The notes: generated by a model not told the origin, from the sequence alone. A DNA stretch of 31,529 nucleotides from CAZTXD01 sp964617995 (GCA_964617995.1 CAZTXD010000028.1:1-31529), one strand, 5' to 3'; counted from the first letter of the stretch, positions 1-9,187 are shown. Translations and numbers: made by a program.

Positions 1-68
1 AGGTCAACCTGGACAATTTCGACAGCTTGGACAGCATCACGAAGTTGGTCGAGTCCAAGCTCGCCTGA
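1..68 (+). CDS. C-terminal end of an acyl/peptidyl carrier protein (partial)
   Basis: Reading from base 3, an open frame with no start in the window gives about 21 residues ending in NFDSLDSITKLVESKLA and stops with TGA at 66-68. The pattern NFxSxxxIxxLVE is typical of the last helix of acyl or peptidyl carrier proteins. The phosphopantetheine serine and the rest of the domain would lie to the left, outside the window. It converges on the adenylation enzyme with only 18 bases between the two stop codons. A carrier protein is exactly what the neighbouring ligase and dehydrogenase need, which supports the call. The fragment is too short to prove it. Confidence 0.5.
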   Translation, partial: VNLDNFDSLDSITKLVESKLA

Positions 69-86
69 TCCGAGGGGAACGTCAGC

Positions 87-1670
87 TCAGGGGCTCTCCT
101 GGGCAGTCAGTTGGATTGCCTGCCGGTCGATCTTCCCTGTGGAGGTCTTGGGCAGTTCCCGGACCATGATGAACCGCTCCGGCACCATGTAACGGGGGAT
201 CCGCTCGGCGCAGAATCGTGAGAGTTCGGATTCGTCCATCTCCTGGCGGATGTTGACATAGGCATGGATCCGGTTGGTGACGACCTCATCGGGGATGGCG
301 ACCACGGCGCACTCGAGCACTCCGGGATGAGCATGGATGGCCGATTCGATGTCGCCTAGCTCGATCCGGTAGCCACGGCTCTTGATCTGGTTGTCGCGTC
401 TGCCCAGGAAGGTGTAACTGCCGTTTTCTTCTTCGATCACCAGGTCCCCGGTTCGGTATACGGGGTCACCGTGATGCTGCGCCAAGGGACTCTGGACTAG
501 CCTTTCCCTCGTCCGGTCAAGATCTCCCCAGTAGCCCTTCATCACGGTTGGCCCACGGACCAGTAGCTCACCCGGCGTGCCCGGCTCAACGGGACGATCG
601 GCTTCGTCCACCACGAACGTCTCGACGTTGTCGATAGCGCGGCCGATCGAGATGGGTGGATCGGTCTCCTCCGGTGGATCCGTGACGTGGTGCCAAGTAC
701 AAACGTTCGTTTCAGTGGGTCCGTAGAGGTTCGCGAACGTGGCTTGAGAGATCGCTCGCATGAGCCGCGACAGGTACTTGGTAGGGAACACTTCTCCGGC
801 AAAGAGCACCACCCGAAGTGATGGAAGACTGCCGTTCCCCATGTTTCCGTGTTCGACCATCAACGAGAGGATCGACGGCACCGAATACCACACGGTTATC
901 TCGTTCCTCTCGATGAAGCGGATCACCTCGATCGGAAAGACAGACAAGCGAGGGGGAACGAGCACGACCGGGGCCGCCGCCGCCGCCGCTCCGAAGAGAT
1001 CGAATGTCGAGAGGTCGAAATGAAAGGGGGCGTGACTAGAGAGACGGTCGTCTGGACCGACCTCGAATTCGGCCACCGCCCAATCCACGAAGGCTCGACA
1101 GTTGGTGTGAGACAGCATCACGCCTTTGGGATCCCCGGTCGAGCCCGACGTGTAGAGGATGAAGGCGAGATCGTCGCCGATAACCGTCGGCAGATGGGCG
1201 GACGCGCTGAGGGGGATCGACGAGCGTGGATGCATCATCACCCCGCCTAGCGATGCCGGGACCTCGTCGGTGTCGAGAACGATGATGTGTTGGATGGGCG
1301 TTCCGGCGGCGAGTATCGGTTCCCAGGACTTCTGCCGATCGGATCCCGTCATCAGATGCTCGATACCACAGTTCGATGCAATGTAAGCGACCCTGCTCTC
1401 GGGAGCCGACGGGTCGAGGGGTACGTACACCGCTCCGGCTCTGAGAACACCGTAGATAGCCGTCACTGCGTCGATCGACTTTCTGAGATGAATCCCTACC
1501 CGACTACCGGGGGTGACATCGAGCTCGATGAGCAGAGAGGCGATGCAGTCGGCCCTGGCGTCGAGCTCGGCATATGAGATGCTGCGACCTTCCTCTATGA
1601 CCGCCGGCGCTTCGGGGCGGGTTCTCGCCGCCCGGCGCAAGTGGTGATCTACCAGATACGACGTGGTCAC
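87..1670 (-). CDS. Stand-alone adenylation enzyme, probable L-proline:carrier-protein ligase (PltF/RedM/CloN4 type)
   Basis: Complete AMP-forming adenylation enzyme of 527 residues. It should activate an amino acid with ATP and load it on the phosphopantetheine arm of a separate carrier protein. Visible motifs are YTSGSTGDPKG (173-183), YGPTET (316-321), YRTGD before LGRRDNQIKSRGYRIE, and the C-terminal lysine in STGKIDR (K513). Aligned on the GrsA pocket, the specificity residues are D219, L220, F223, Y262, L289, A291, L315, V323, C324 and K513, i.e. DLFYLALVCK. As I remember them, the free-standing proline ligases PltF, RedM and CloN4 have this code or nearly so (DL[L/F]YLALVCK). The segments HFDLS, WYSVPS and LYGPTETNVCT also resemble PltF. 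Translation starts with GTG and overlaps the dehydrogenase stop by four bases (GTGA), so the two genes are coupled. Adenylation is certain; proline specificity is a strong inference. Confidence 0.88.
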   Translation of the reverse strand: MTTSYLVDHHLRRAARTRPEAPAVIEEGRSISYAELDARADCIASLLIELDVTPGSRVGIHLRKSIDAVTAIYGVLRAGAVYVPLDPSAPESRVAYIASNCGIEHLMTGSDRQKSWEPILAAGTPIQHIIVLDTDEVPASLGGVMMHPRSSIPLSASAHLPTVIGDDLAFILYTSGSTGDPKGVMLSHTNCRAFVDWAVAEFEVGPDDRLSSHAPFHFDLSTFDLFGAAAAAAPVVLVPPRLSVFPIEVIRFIERNEITVWYSVPSILSLMVEHGNMGNGSLPSLRVVLFAGEVFPTKYLSRLMRAISQATFANLYGPTETNVCTWHHVTDPPEETDPPISIGRAIDNVETFVVDEADRPVEPGTPGELLVRGPTVMKGYWGDLDRTRERLVQSPLAQHHGDPVYRTGDLVIEEENGSYTFLGRRDNQIKSRGYRIELGDIESAIHAHPGVLECAVVAIPDEVVTNRIHAYVNIRQEMDESELSRFCAERIPRYMVPERFIMVRELPKTSTGKIDRQAIQLTAQESP

Positions 1671-2812
1671 AAACCCAGCTGACTGGCCACGACGTTCTTC
1701 TGGATCTCCGACGTGCCCGAATAGATCCGGCTGGCGAGCGCATCCCGCAGGTCACGCTCGAGGCCCGATTCGGTCATGTATCCGTAGGCCCCGTGTACGG
1801 CCATGGCATCGAGACTTGAGCTGACGAGGCTTTCGCTCAGATGCAGTTTCACCATCGATGCGTCCAGCGAGGTGGCCTTGCCATGATCGTGGAGCCACCC
1901 CAGCCGGTAGAGAAGCAGTCTGCTGGTCTCGAGGCGCAGTTTCATGTCGACGATCCTGTGAGAGACGCCTTGGAACTTGCCGATCGCTCGTCCGAACTGG
2001 GAGCGTTGCCGACCATATGCAACGCACTCTTCGACCTGTCTCTCCATCGTGCCGACGGCGCTAGCAAGGATACAGCTGCGCTCCCACTCGATGGAGTGGT
2101 TGAAAACCATCATTCCCGCTCCATGCTTCGACAATAGATTCTCCGCCGGCACCTCGCAGTCCTCGAATACAAGTTCACTCATCGGCGAGGTTCTCAAGCC
2201 CATCTTCGAGAAGGGCGATCCAATCGTCAGGCCAGGTGCATTCCGGTCGACGATCAAGGCACACAGGCCGGCCCACCCCTTGGCGGGGTCGATCGTGGCG
2301 AAGACCACGAAGACGTCCGCTATCGGTGCGTTCGTGATGAACGTCTTCGCACCGTTGAGGATGTACCTGTCGCCGTCGGGACGTACGGTGGTGGACAGGC
2401 CGTATGCGTCGGATCCAGATCCCGGTTCCGTCATCCCCTGAACGCCGATCAGTGAGCCGTTACATAGACCGGGGAGGAAACGTCGCTTCTGTTCATCGGT
2501 GCCGAAGCGGTGAATCGGGACCGTAGCCGACCACATGTGGGCGTTCATGGAGAATATGAGACCGTTGTCGCGACATCCGTAGCCCAGTGCTTCCATTGCC
2601 AGCATCGTGGTCAGGACATCCGCTCCCTGGCCGCCGTGCTCGGTTGGAAAGGGAAGCCCGAGAAGACCAAGTTCCGCGCACTTGTCCCATGCGTGACGCG
2701 GGAAGGTCCCTTCCTCGTCTCGGTGATCCAGATCGTCGTTCAGCTCGCGCTGGGCAAACTCGACAACCGTCTTCCGGAACGCGATCTGATCCTCGGACCA
2801 TCCGAAGTCCAC
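1667..2812 (-). CDS. Acyl-CoA dehydrogenase-fold flavoenzyme, probable prolyl-carrier-protein dehydrogenase (PltE/RedW/CloN3 type)
   Basis: An acyl-CoA dehydrogenase-family flavoprotein of 381 residues. The start chosen is GTG at 2812, giving VDFGWSEDQ, because AAGGGAG lies just upstream and the family begins here; a longer open frame upstream looks unrelated. Two features separate it from fatty-acid enzymes. The usual late glutamate is a serine (S365 in YSGTSEIQ). A glutamate lies instead at E244 (IEWERSC), the position used by isovaleryl-CoA dehydrogenase and, as I recall, by the pyrrole-forming prolyl-carrier dehydrogenases. Segments such as ALGYGCRDNG, MGLRTSP and VSHRIVDMKLRLE resemble PltE. 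The predicted reaction is oxidation of prolyl-S-carrier to pyrrolyl-2-carboxyl-S-carrier. It overlaps the ligase by four bases. The family is certain; the substrate is inferred. Confidence 0.87.
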   Translation of the reverse strand: MDFGWSEDQIAFRKTVVEFAQRELNDDLDHRDEEGTFPRHAWDKCAELGLLGLPFPTEHGGQGADVLTTMLAMEALGYGCRDNGLIFSMNAHMWSATVPIHRFGTDEQKRRFLPGLCNGSLIGVQGMTEPGSGSDAYGLSTTVRPDGDRYILNGAKTFITNAPIADVFVVFATIDPAKGWAGLCALIVDRNAPGLTIGSPFSKMGLRTSPMSELVFEDCEVPAENLLSKHGAGMMVFNHSIEWERSCILASAVGTMERQVEECVAYGRQRSQFGRAIGKFQGVSHRIVDMKLRLETSRLLLYRLGWLHDHGKATSLDASMVKLHLSESLVSSSLDAMAVHGAYGYMTESGLERDLRDALASRIYSGTSEIQKNVVASQLGL

Positions 2813-2984
2813 GCTACACTCCCTTGCCTCGGCTGCTCGATGAGTGTAATCGCAGGCAGGCCGTGCAAAAGGGTGTGAGTGGGTCTGGCATCTCTCCTGA
2901 CCCTCGGTACACTGCTTCTCGTGGGTGGGGTCGGTCCATTCGACGATCGCAGTAGTACGACGTGACAACGGGAGGCTGGGGCAA

Positions 2985-5045
2985 GTGAGCGGAGTGAGTG
3001 TTGCAGCCAAAAGGCTCGTCCCGAGGAGCGCGCGTCACCGCGTATATCCGCTCCGACATGCTCTCACATCCTCTCCTGGTACTCCTCCGGGTCTCACCTC
3101 CGACGTTCTCGACGACGTTGTCCGCGACTTGTTCGGGATACGCACGGGGATCGTTCGTCACGCGCCGATGCCCGGCTACAAGTTCGGAGGCGTCTATAGG
3201 GTGTGGGTGACATCGAAGCGGGGCAGGACGAAGACCCTCGTGTTCAAGCGTGTTTCCCTCCTCCCCGAGGACTACCCAGCAATCGCGAGCTATCCGGGAA
3301 CACCCGGCATACCCGAGTGGGAACTCCTTCACGAGGCCTACCCGCAGGTGTCGGCCGTCGTACCTGTGGTCTATCGAGCATCACGGGCAGAGGACGAGAA
3401 GTACCACCAATTCTTGATGGAGGATCTCTCCTGGACCCACCGGCCTGTGCTCACCGAAAGTGACGTTGAAACCGTCGTTTCACGGCTGCCCGCGATCCAT
3501 TCGGCGCTGGGGGATTGGAGCCACGCAGTCGGGTATCAGCATAGGATCGATTGGAGTCCCGCTAGCGCCGGCGCCTTGCTGGGTTGGGTGGAGGAGTCCC
3601 TCAACATGTTCCTTCCGTTCGACAGCAGCGGAATGGCAGAGGAGACTCTTCGTATTTGGGGCAGAGTGATCGACGCCTTTACACAAGTTGAGGCTGCGGC
3701 ATCTGCGCCCTGCAGGATCGTTCATGGCGACTTCAATCGCATGAACACCTTCCTCGAGGTGGATGGCAGCGGGATAAGAGCCGTCGACTGGGAGTGGATG
3801 GGATGGGGGCCTCCCCACATTGATCTCGCGTCAGTGCTCAAGCGTTCCCCCTGGAGTCAACAGCGTGCTCTCGTGAGGAGATTCTTCGATGATGACGACG
3901 TGTCTCACGAGCACAACTGGCAGGTCTTCCTGTGGTCCCGTCTGGGACGGTGCCTCCTCGATGCGGCGCTCCATGCTCGTCAGAACGCATCGGGGATTGG
4001 GCACACCGCGTATGACGTCGGCGCTCACCTTCGTCGCGCCCGAGAGGTGATGGACGTGCTCGATACGACACAAACCCTCTCACGATCTCTCCCGTCTCCA
4101 ACGCCCGAGCAGGATCCTCATCCGCGAGTTCCTACGGAGAAGCCCCAACTCACGATCGCTCTACCCGTTTACAATGGAGCCCGCTATCTACGAGAAACTC
4201 TCGAGTCCATATTGAGTCAAACCTTCACGGATTTCGAACTCATCATTTCTGATAATGCCTCTACGGACGCTACCCCGCAGATTCTCGAGGAGTTCGCCGG
4301 CAGAGATGATCGAATCCGAGTCGTGCGCAGGACGGAGACGGTCGGGGCACATTTCAACTACAACGATGTGCTTTCCCTAGCACGAGGCGAGTATTTCAAG
4401 TGGGCGGCTGACGACGATCTCTATGAGCCAGAGTTCCTGGAATTGTGTGTGAAGGAACTCGATCAACATCCTGAAGCCGTCTTGGCATACACCCAGACCG
4501 TGGACATCGACTCACAGGACGCGTTCATTGTTGATCGCCCTCTGAATCTGGATCTGTCCGATGGAGCGCCGTCTCAGCGCTTCAGCACCTATCTCGCCGC
4601 CCCCAATGCCTGCCTCCCCATATTCGGAGTGCATCGGAAATCGGCGCTCGCTGCGACCGATCTGCTGGGTCACTATGCGGGCGGCGATGGCGTACTCCTT
4701 GCCGAGTTGACGCTGCATGGCACCTTCCGTGAGGTTCCTCACCCCTTGTTCCGTCACAGGGAGCATGAAGGTCGTTCGGTCAACACGCTTCCTCACCCGC
4801 GCTGGCGAGCGCAGTGGTTCCATCCGGGTAGGCAGGGACCTGACCCTTACCACTGGAAGGCCCTTCTCAGGTATGTCAGGGGGGTCGCCAGGGCTCCCAT
4901 TGGATGGAGCGATCGAATACGAGCATCTTCACTCTTGTTCCGCTGGTCTGTGAGCCGCGCTCCCAAGTTGATGCGCGATCTCGTCGCGGTAGTCGGTTGG
5001 CGGCTTACTTCAGGGCGCTCCCGTAGATCCCAAGGGAGCGAGTGA
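2985..5045 (+). CDS. Fusion protein: aminoglycoside/choline-kinase-like phosphotransferase + GT2 glycosyltransferase
   Basis: A 686-residue two-domain protein. The N-terminal part (about 60-340) is an APH/choline-kinase-like domain with an intact catalytic loop, HGDFNRMN (247-254), and metal-binding DWEW (268-271). The C-terminal part (about 388-600) is a GT-A family 2 glycosyltransferase with LPVYNGARYL, SDNASTD and an AADDD motif for nucleotide-sugar and metal binding. The start is taken as GTG 2985 because GGGAGG lies nine bases upstream; an in-frame GTG at 2925 has no ribosome-binding site. Its stop abuts the ATG of the ABC ATPase with no gap, so it belongs to the exporter operon. It probably acts in the cytoplasm, phosphorylating a sugar or lipid-linked glycan and adding a sugar residue. 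Acceptor and donor cannot be read from sequence. Confidence 0.85.
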   Translation: MSGVSVAAKRLVPRSARHRVYPLRHALTSSPGTPPGLTSDVLDDVVRDLFGIRTGIVRHAPMPGYKFGGVYRVWVTSKRGRTKTLVFKRVSLLPEDYPAIASYPGTPGIPEWELLHEAYPQVSAVVPVVYRASRAEDEKYHQFLMEDLSWTHRPVLTESDVETVVSRLPAIHSALGDWSHAVGYQHRIDWSPASAGALLGWVEESLNMFLPFDSSGMAEETLRIWGRVIDAFTQVEAAASAPCRIVHGDFNRMNTFLEVDGSGIRAVDWEWMGWGPPHIDLASVLKRSPWSQQRALVRRFFDDDDVSHEHNWQVFLWSRLGRCLLDAALHARQNASGIGHTAYDVGAHLRRAREVMDVLDTTQTLSRSLPSPTPEQDPHPRVPTEKPQLTIALPVYNGARYLRETLESILSQTFTDFELIISDNASTDATPQILEEFAGRDDRIRVVRRTETVGAHFNYNDVLSLARGEYFKWAADDDLYEPEFLELCVKELDQHPEAVLAYTQTVDIDSQDAFIVDRPLNLDLSDGAPSQRFSTYLAAPNACLPIFGVHRKSALAATDLLGHYAGGDGVLLAELTLHGTFREVPHPLFRHREHEGRSVNTLPHPRWRAQWFHPGRQGPDPYHWKALLRYVRGVARAPIGWSDRIRASSLLFRWSVSRAPKLMRDLVAVVGWRLTSGRSRRSQGSE

Positions 5046-6098
5046 ATGCCTCGTTCGTCACCTCGATCCATTCCCACGGAGCGTGCATATGGATCGAAAC
5101 GAATAATCCTCGAGGACGTGACGAAGGTGTACCACCCCTCGCCCCCGTGGATGAGGATGCTCGTCAGAACCAACATCCGTGAGGATGTCGTGGCTCTGGA
5201 TGGAGTCGGATTCTCCGTGTCGGAAGGAGAGATCTGTGCAGTCGTCGGTCCGAACGGAGCAGGCAAGACCACCATCTTCCGGATCACGGTCGGACTCACC
5301 ACACCTAGTGGCGGGCGTGCGGAGGTGATGGGATTCGACGCCACTGGGGAGTCCGTAGCCGTGCGACGCCTCGTGGGATGGATGCCGGGTGACGATCGCA
5401 GCCTTCTCATGCGACTCAGCTGTTATGAGAACCTGTATTTCCACGGGCGGCTTCAAGGCTTGAAAGGCAAGAGCCTGCGCCGGCGGATCACAGAGACCCT
5501 CGGACTCGTGGGACTGGCCCACGCCACTCAGAAGACGGTATTCGCTCTGTCGGCCGGCATGCGGGCCAGGTTGCAGCTCGCCCGAGCACTCCTCCATGAT
5601 CCGGAGGTTCTCATACTGGATGAACCAACCGGATCCGTGGATCCTGTGGCGGCGCACCAGCTATTGAAGCTGATCGTCGATATCGTTCAGAAGCGTGGTC
5701 TGGCGGCCCTGATCTCGTCTCATCGTCTTGAGGAGATCGAGGCCTTGCATTCCCGGGTGATCTTGTTGGATCAGGGACGAGTGCTCTTCGACGGCGACCT
5801 CGATGAATTGCGGCACGGGTGGGAGCGCAAGCAGCTGGTCGTCAGATTCTCCAGCCCGTTCGCGGCCGAGCGAGGTCGACTCCTCCTCGCTGCCCGCCTG
5901 AATCCCGAGGTTCTCGCCCTCGACGGCCAGATTCTGCGTTGCGACATATCCACGCAAGCCGACGTCGGAATGATCCTCTCCATCATCGAGCCGGTACTGC
6001 CCGAGGTCGAGCATATCGATCAAGTGCGGCGACCCCTGAGGGATCTCCTGGCCGACATGTACCAGCCGGGTGATGAGAAAGGTCGAGTGACCGGATGA
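5046..6098 (+). CDS. ABC transporter ATP-binding protein (polysaccharide/ABC-2 export type)
   Basis: A 350-residue ATPase subunit of an ABC exporter. Walker A is GPNGAGKTT (68-76), the signature is LSAGM (168-172, a variant of LSGGQ), Walker B is VLILDEP (188-194) and the switch histidine is in SSH (226). At the Q-loop, GWMPGDD has no glutamine where most ABC proteins have one. The extra C-terminal region (about 250-350) is long enough for a small accessory domain. It starts directly after the kinase-GT stop and overlaps the permease by ATGA. With the permease it probably exports the glycan, or a lipid-linked precursor, across the cytoplasmic membrane. Confidence 0.9.
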   Translation: MPRSSPRSIPTERAYGSKRIILEDVTKVYHPSPPWMRMLVRTNIREDVVALDGVGFSVSEGEICAVVGPNGAGKTTIFRITVGLTTPSGGRAEVMGFDATGESVAVRRLVGWMPGDDRSLLMRLSCYENLYFHGRLQGLKGKSLRRRITETLGLVGLAHATQKTVFALSAGMRARLQLARALLHDPEVLILDEPTGSVDPVAAHQLLKLIVDIVQKRGLAALISSHRLEEIEALHSRVILLDQGRVLFDGDLDELRHGWERKQLVVRFSSPFAAERGRLLLAARLNPEVLALDGQILRCDISTQADVGMILSIIEPVLPEVEHIDQVRRPLRDLLADMYQPGDEKGRVTG

Positions 6099-6964
6099 GG
6101 GATGTAGCGATCGACGAGCCTGCCGGCGTCTCCGAGGAGCATCCGAGAGGCCTCGAGCGTGTTCTCAACATACGGTCAACGGCTGCGGCCTTTCTGAGAA
6201 TGGACTTCGTCGAAGAAGCCAGCTACCCGATGAGCTTCGCCTTCAGTCAGCTCCGGGTCGTCATGCCTCTGTTCACCTTCTTCTTCATCGGACAGCTCGT
6301 CGGCGACTCCCCGAGGGTCGGCGGGGACTACCTGACATACGTCGTGATCGGCCTGAGCGTCAGCGCTGCCCTGCAAGGCGCCATGGCTGGATTCGGGGGA
6401 AGCTTGCAGCGAGCTTTCCAGCGAGGGAACCTAGAGACGCTTCTGGTGGAACCTGTCCCCTGGACCTTCCTCCCTTTTGCGATGAATCTGTGGCAGGCGG
6501 TATTGGGTTTGATCAGCGGTACGCTTCTACTCGTTCTCGGACTACTCCTTGGCGCCAAGTTCGTTGGAGCGGGCATTCCGCTGTTCCTGTTGGTAACGCT
6601 CTTGGGTGTGATGGCGAGCGTATCGGTTGGTGTTCTCTCCGCAAGCGTTCTGATGCTCTCCCTCAAGTCACAGCCGATACTCCACGTCTACGGCCTAGCG
6701 GCTTCGCTTCTCGCCGGCTCGCTGTTCTCCGTCGATCAGTTGCCCGGTTGGTTGAAAGCGTTCAGCTGGGCGATACCTCACACCTATGTCTTGGCCGGTG
6801 CCCGACAGGCCCTCATGGAGAATCCGGGTACCTTCACCATATCGATGGAGTACGTGATCCTGGCCCTGGTCATCTTCAACGTCGTCATCATGAGTCTGGG
6901 ATTGCTCCTGTTCAGGCGATCCCTGGAATTCGCCCGACGCATGGGACTCCTCAGCGGGTACTGA
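6095..6964 (+). CDS. ABC-2 type exporter permease
   Basis: A 289-residue integral membrane protein and the partner of the preceding ATPase, with which it shares a four-base ATGA overlap. After a hydrophilic N-terminus of about 40 residues there are roughly six hydrophobic stretches, including MPLFTFFFIGQLVG, a LISGTLLLVLGLLLG region, LFLLVTLLGVMASV and a C-terminal ILALVIFNVVIMSLGLLLF. The layout and the PHTYVLAGARQ segment before the last helix fit ABC-2 permeases that export polysaccharides or drugs. It is the last gene of the plus-strand operon and converges on the SLH-like protein, leaving 30 bases between stops. The cargo is inferred from the neighbouring glycosyltransferases. Confidence 0.87.
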   Translation: MRDVAIDEPAGVSEEHPRGLERVLNIRSTAAAFLRMDFVEEASYPMSFAFSQLRVVMPLFTFFFIGQLVGDSPRVGGDYLTYVVIGLSVSAALQGAMAGFGGSLQRAFQRGNLETLLVEPVPWTFLPFAMNLWQAVLGLISGTLLLVLGLLLGAKFVGAGIPLFLLVTLLGVMASVSVGVLSASVLMLSLKSQPILHVYGLAASLLAGSLFSVDQLPGWLKAFSWAIPHTYVLAGARQALMENPGTFTISMEYVILALVIFNVVIMSLGLLLFRRSLEFARRMGLLSGY

Positions 6965-6994
6965 GATACTCGACGTCGCACCGGCGAAATCCGC

Positions 6995-9187
6995 CTAGGG
7001 CAAGAAGCGCTCCGCGCGGTGGAGGAAGGCGGCCATCTGCCCTCGGGTTACTTCATGGTTGGGACAGAACAAGTCGTTGGCCGGGGGGTTGCAGCCCTGC
7101 GTTATTCCCGCAGCCGCCAATGCATTGATATCGGCCTCGAAGACGGAGTCCGCGTCGTCCTTGAAGCGATCAGGCCCCGGCGGCAGATCTAGGGCTCTGA
7201 CGAGGAAGGCCGCCATCTGGCCCCTCGTCACGTGGTCGCCGGGGCAGAACTTGTCGTTCTCGGGCGGGTTGCAGCCGTGCGTTATCCCTGCTGCCGCCAG
7301 CGCGTTGATGTTCTCCTGGAACACCGAGTTCTCATCGTCGACGAACCGATCTCGTGCGCCAGGAAGATCGAGGGCGCGGTCGAGAAACGCCGCCATCTGA
7401 CCGCGAGCCACAGGGTTGGCGGGGCAGAAACGATCGTTGACCGGCGGGTTGCAGCCCCTGGTGATTCCGGTCTCGTACAACCAGATGATGTCCGCTGCGA
7501 AGACGGAGTCGGAGATGTCGACGAAAGGGCCTGATCCCGGTGGGGGTGGCAGAGGCGGATTCACCGTGAAGAAAGGAGGAATCGAGGTCACGGTCCCGTC
7601 GCCGGTCAACCTGTAGGCGCTCGCTCCGTCCTGGACCCGGATCACCGTTTTGTTTGCGGCGCCGGTCAAGTCGAAGTCGCCGACCTTCAGTCCACACTCG
7701 ACGAAGTCGTAGTAGCCAGGGTCGGCGGTGCTCTTGTCATCCTTGCCGAGTTCGTTGAAAACGACCAGGGGAAAGTCACAGTGGGTGAAGCGCACCGGGG
7801 GCGGTACCCCTGCCAACTCGACATGCCCTTGGATGACAAGGACACCCCGACCGCCCGTCTTGACGTTCTCCCATCGCTGCGTATCCGTCTTTCCGTCCCT
7901 GGACGGAACTCCCTGGGCATGCGAGTCGATCGCGCCCCGCTCATTGTCCAACAACATGAGGTTCTGATATATGTAGGGATTCGTATATGCTCCGTGATCG
8001 ACTCCCACCTTTGCGTTATAATACGCGACGAACCCGTTGACCACATGGGTCTTTCCCGTGTTCTGCCAGACGAAAATGCCGTTGGAATCGTTGTTATGGG
8101 CGACGTTGTTCTCAAACTTCCAGATTCCATCCTCGGCGCTGGGCCATTTGAAACCCGAGTTGTTCTGTCCCTCACCTTGCATGCCGACGGCTACGGAGTT
8201 GATGATCGTGTTGTTGTTGCCCTCGCCGAGCTGGATGGAGGCAGACGTAGTTTTTTGGTATGGGCTGGTGTGGGTGAGTGCGGCGACAATACCGTCGTAG
8301 AGCGTGTCGTGCGAGGCGTTGCAGCCTTCGACACTTCCGCAGAATTTCTTTTTCGAGGGATCCCACCAGTATGCATCTCCGACTGTGTTGTAGGCGATGG
8401 TGTTGCGGAAGGTGATACCATGAGAAGCATGGGGTACGAAGGCGTGGTTTCCCGCGTCGCGGATCACGACCCCTTCTACCATCGATCCGCTAGAGGCATG
8501 CTTGTTTTGGTGGAAGTGCAGTCCGTAACGCCCGGTTATATCGGTGCCCAGATCGGGAGCGACGTGACGAATCGTTGCATACCGAATGGTTTGCTTCTGT
8601 GACGAAGTGATGAAGATGTGGGTTCTGCCGGACGGTGTTCCTTCGATGGTCACGTTCCGGGTGAGGTTCAACAACTCGGGTCGATAGCCAAGGGCGTTCG
8701 GTGCGGGTGTTGAGGCAACGGTCGGGAAGCCGGTGTAGTTACCCCGATTGACCGGGGTTGCCCGCACCTCGTCGCCGGCCCAGTCGCTCTGATAGGTGTA
8801 TGCCCACGCCAGCTTGGGTGTGCCCTGGATGTCGAGAGCGCCTGCGCCCAGTACCCAGAGACCGATATCGGTGCCCGCCGGCACATCCGAGGTCCCTTGT
8901 GAGCCGAGGAAGGAGGATTCGTCGATGCCGGTGAATCTCAGTCTGTGCTGGACGTCTCGGGACGCGGGTTTCATCTCAAGGCGTCCCCGTACTACCACAT
9001 TGCCGGAAACAGTGACCGTGGTAGACGCCGCTGGGTCGAAGGACCACGTCTCACCGGCGGGCACTTCGAAGCCGTTGGGGAATTTCTCGTCGTTGGTGAG
9101 GATGCGATCCGGTCCCGCTGCCCGGGCGGGCTTGCCTCCAACGAGAGATGCTCCAATCAGCAACAGCAGGAGCATCAGGGCCACCAT
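6995..9187 (-). CDS. Secreted G8-domain / parallel beta-helix protein with three SLH-like repeats
   Basis: A 730-residue exported protein. A hydrophobic signal segment (about 1-24, ending in an ARAAG-like cleavage site) is followed by a G8-like region (about 30-150, with TVTVSGNVVVRGRLEM). Next comes a long stretch rich in asparagine and short hydrophobic strands (about 170-450), typical of a right-handed beta-helix found in carbohydrate-active surface proteins. The C-terminus carries three repeats, each with a GITxGCNPPxNxxFCP core and a conserved cysteine pair, ending in RGQMAAFL. These resemble SLH-type anchors common in Actinobacteria. The likely location is the cell envelope, binding or cleaving glycan. 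The start is doubtful: ATG 9187 has no good ribosome-binding site and its signal peptide lacks a basic N-region. An AGGAG sits before an in-frame ATC at 9238 that would supply an arginine. Confidence 0.8.
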   Translation of the reverse strand: MVALMLLLLLIGASLVGGKPARAAGPDRILTNDEKFPNGFEVPAGETWSFDPAASTTVTVSGNVVVRGRLEMKPASRDVQHRLRFTGIDESSFLGSQGTSDVPAGTDIGLWVLGAGALDIQGTPKLAWAYTYQSDWAGDEVRATPVNRGNYTGFPTVASTPAPNALGYRPELLNLTRNVTIEGTPSGRTHIFITSSQKQTIRYATIRHVAPDLGTDITGRYGLHFHQNKHASSGSMVEGVVIRDAGNHAFVPHASHGITFRNTIAYNTVGDAYWWDPSKKKFCGSVEGCNASHDTLYDGIVAALTHTSPYQKTTSASIQLGEGNNNTIINSVAVGMQGEGQNNSGFKWPSAEDGIWKFENNVAHNNDSNGIFVWQNTGKTHVVNGFVAYYNAKVGVDHGAYTNPYIYQNLMLLDNERGAIDSHAQGVPSRDGKTDTQRWENVKTGGRGVLVIQGHVELAGVPPPVRFTHCDFPLVVFNELGKDDKSTADPGYYDFVECGLKVGDFDLTGAANKTVIRVQDGASAYRLTGDGTVTSIPPFFTVNPPLPPPPGSGPFVDISDSVFAADIIWLYETGITRGCNPPVNDRFCPANPVARGQMAAFLDRALDLPGARDRFVDDENSVFQENINALAAAGITHGCNPPENDKFCPGDHVTRGQMAAFLVRALDLPPGPDRFKDDADSVFEADINALAAAGITQGCNPPANDLFCPNHEVTRGQMAAFLHRAERFLP
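6998..7537 (-). repeat. Three tandem 180-bp repeats encoding SLH-like modules
   Basis: Equivalent positions recur exactly 180 bases apart; for example the gttgcag motif lies at 7088, 7268 and 7448. The repeats encode three 60-residue modules at the C-terminus of the secreted protein. The two nearest the 3' end are the most alike, and the first (GITRGCNPPVNDRFCP) is the most diverged. Confidence 0.85.

Noticed and set aside
970..995. GCC triplet run in the adenylation gene
   Set aside because: It encodes a short polyalanine stretch (GAAAAAAP) within a normal part of the domain and shows no disruption of the reading frame.
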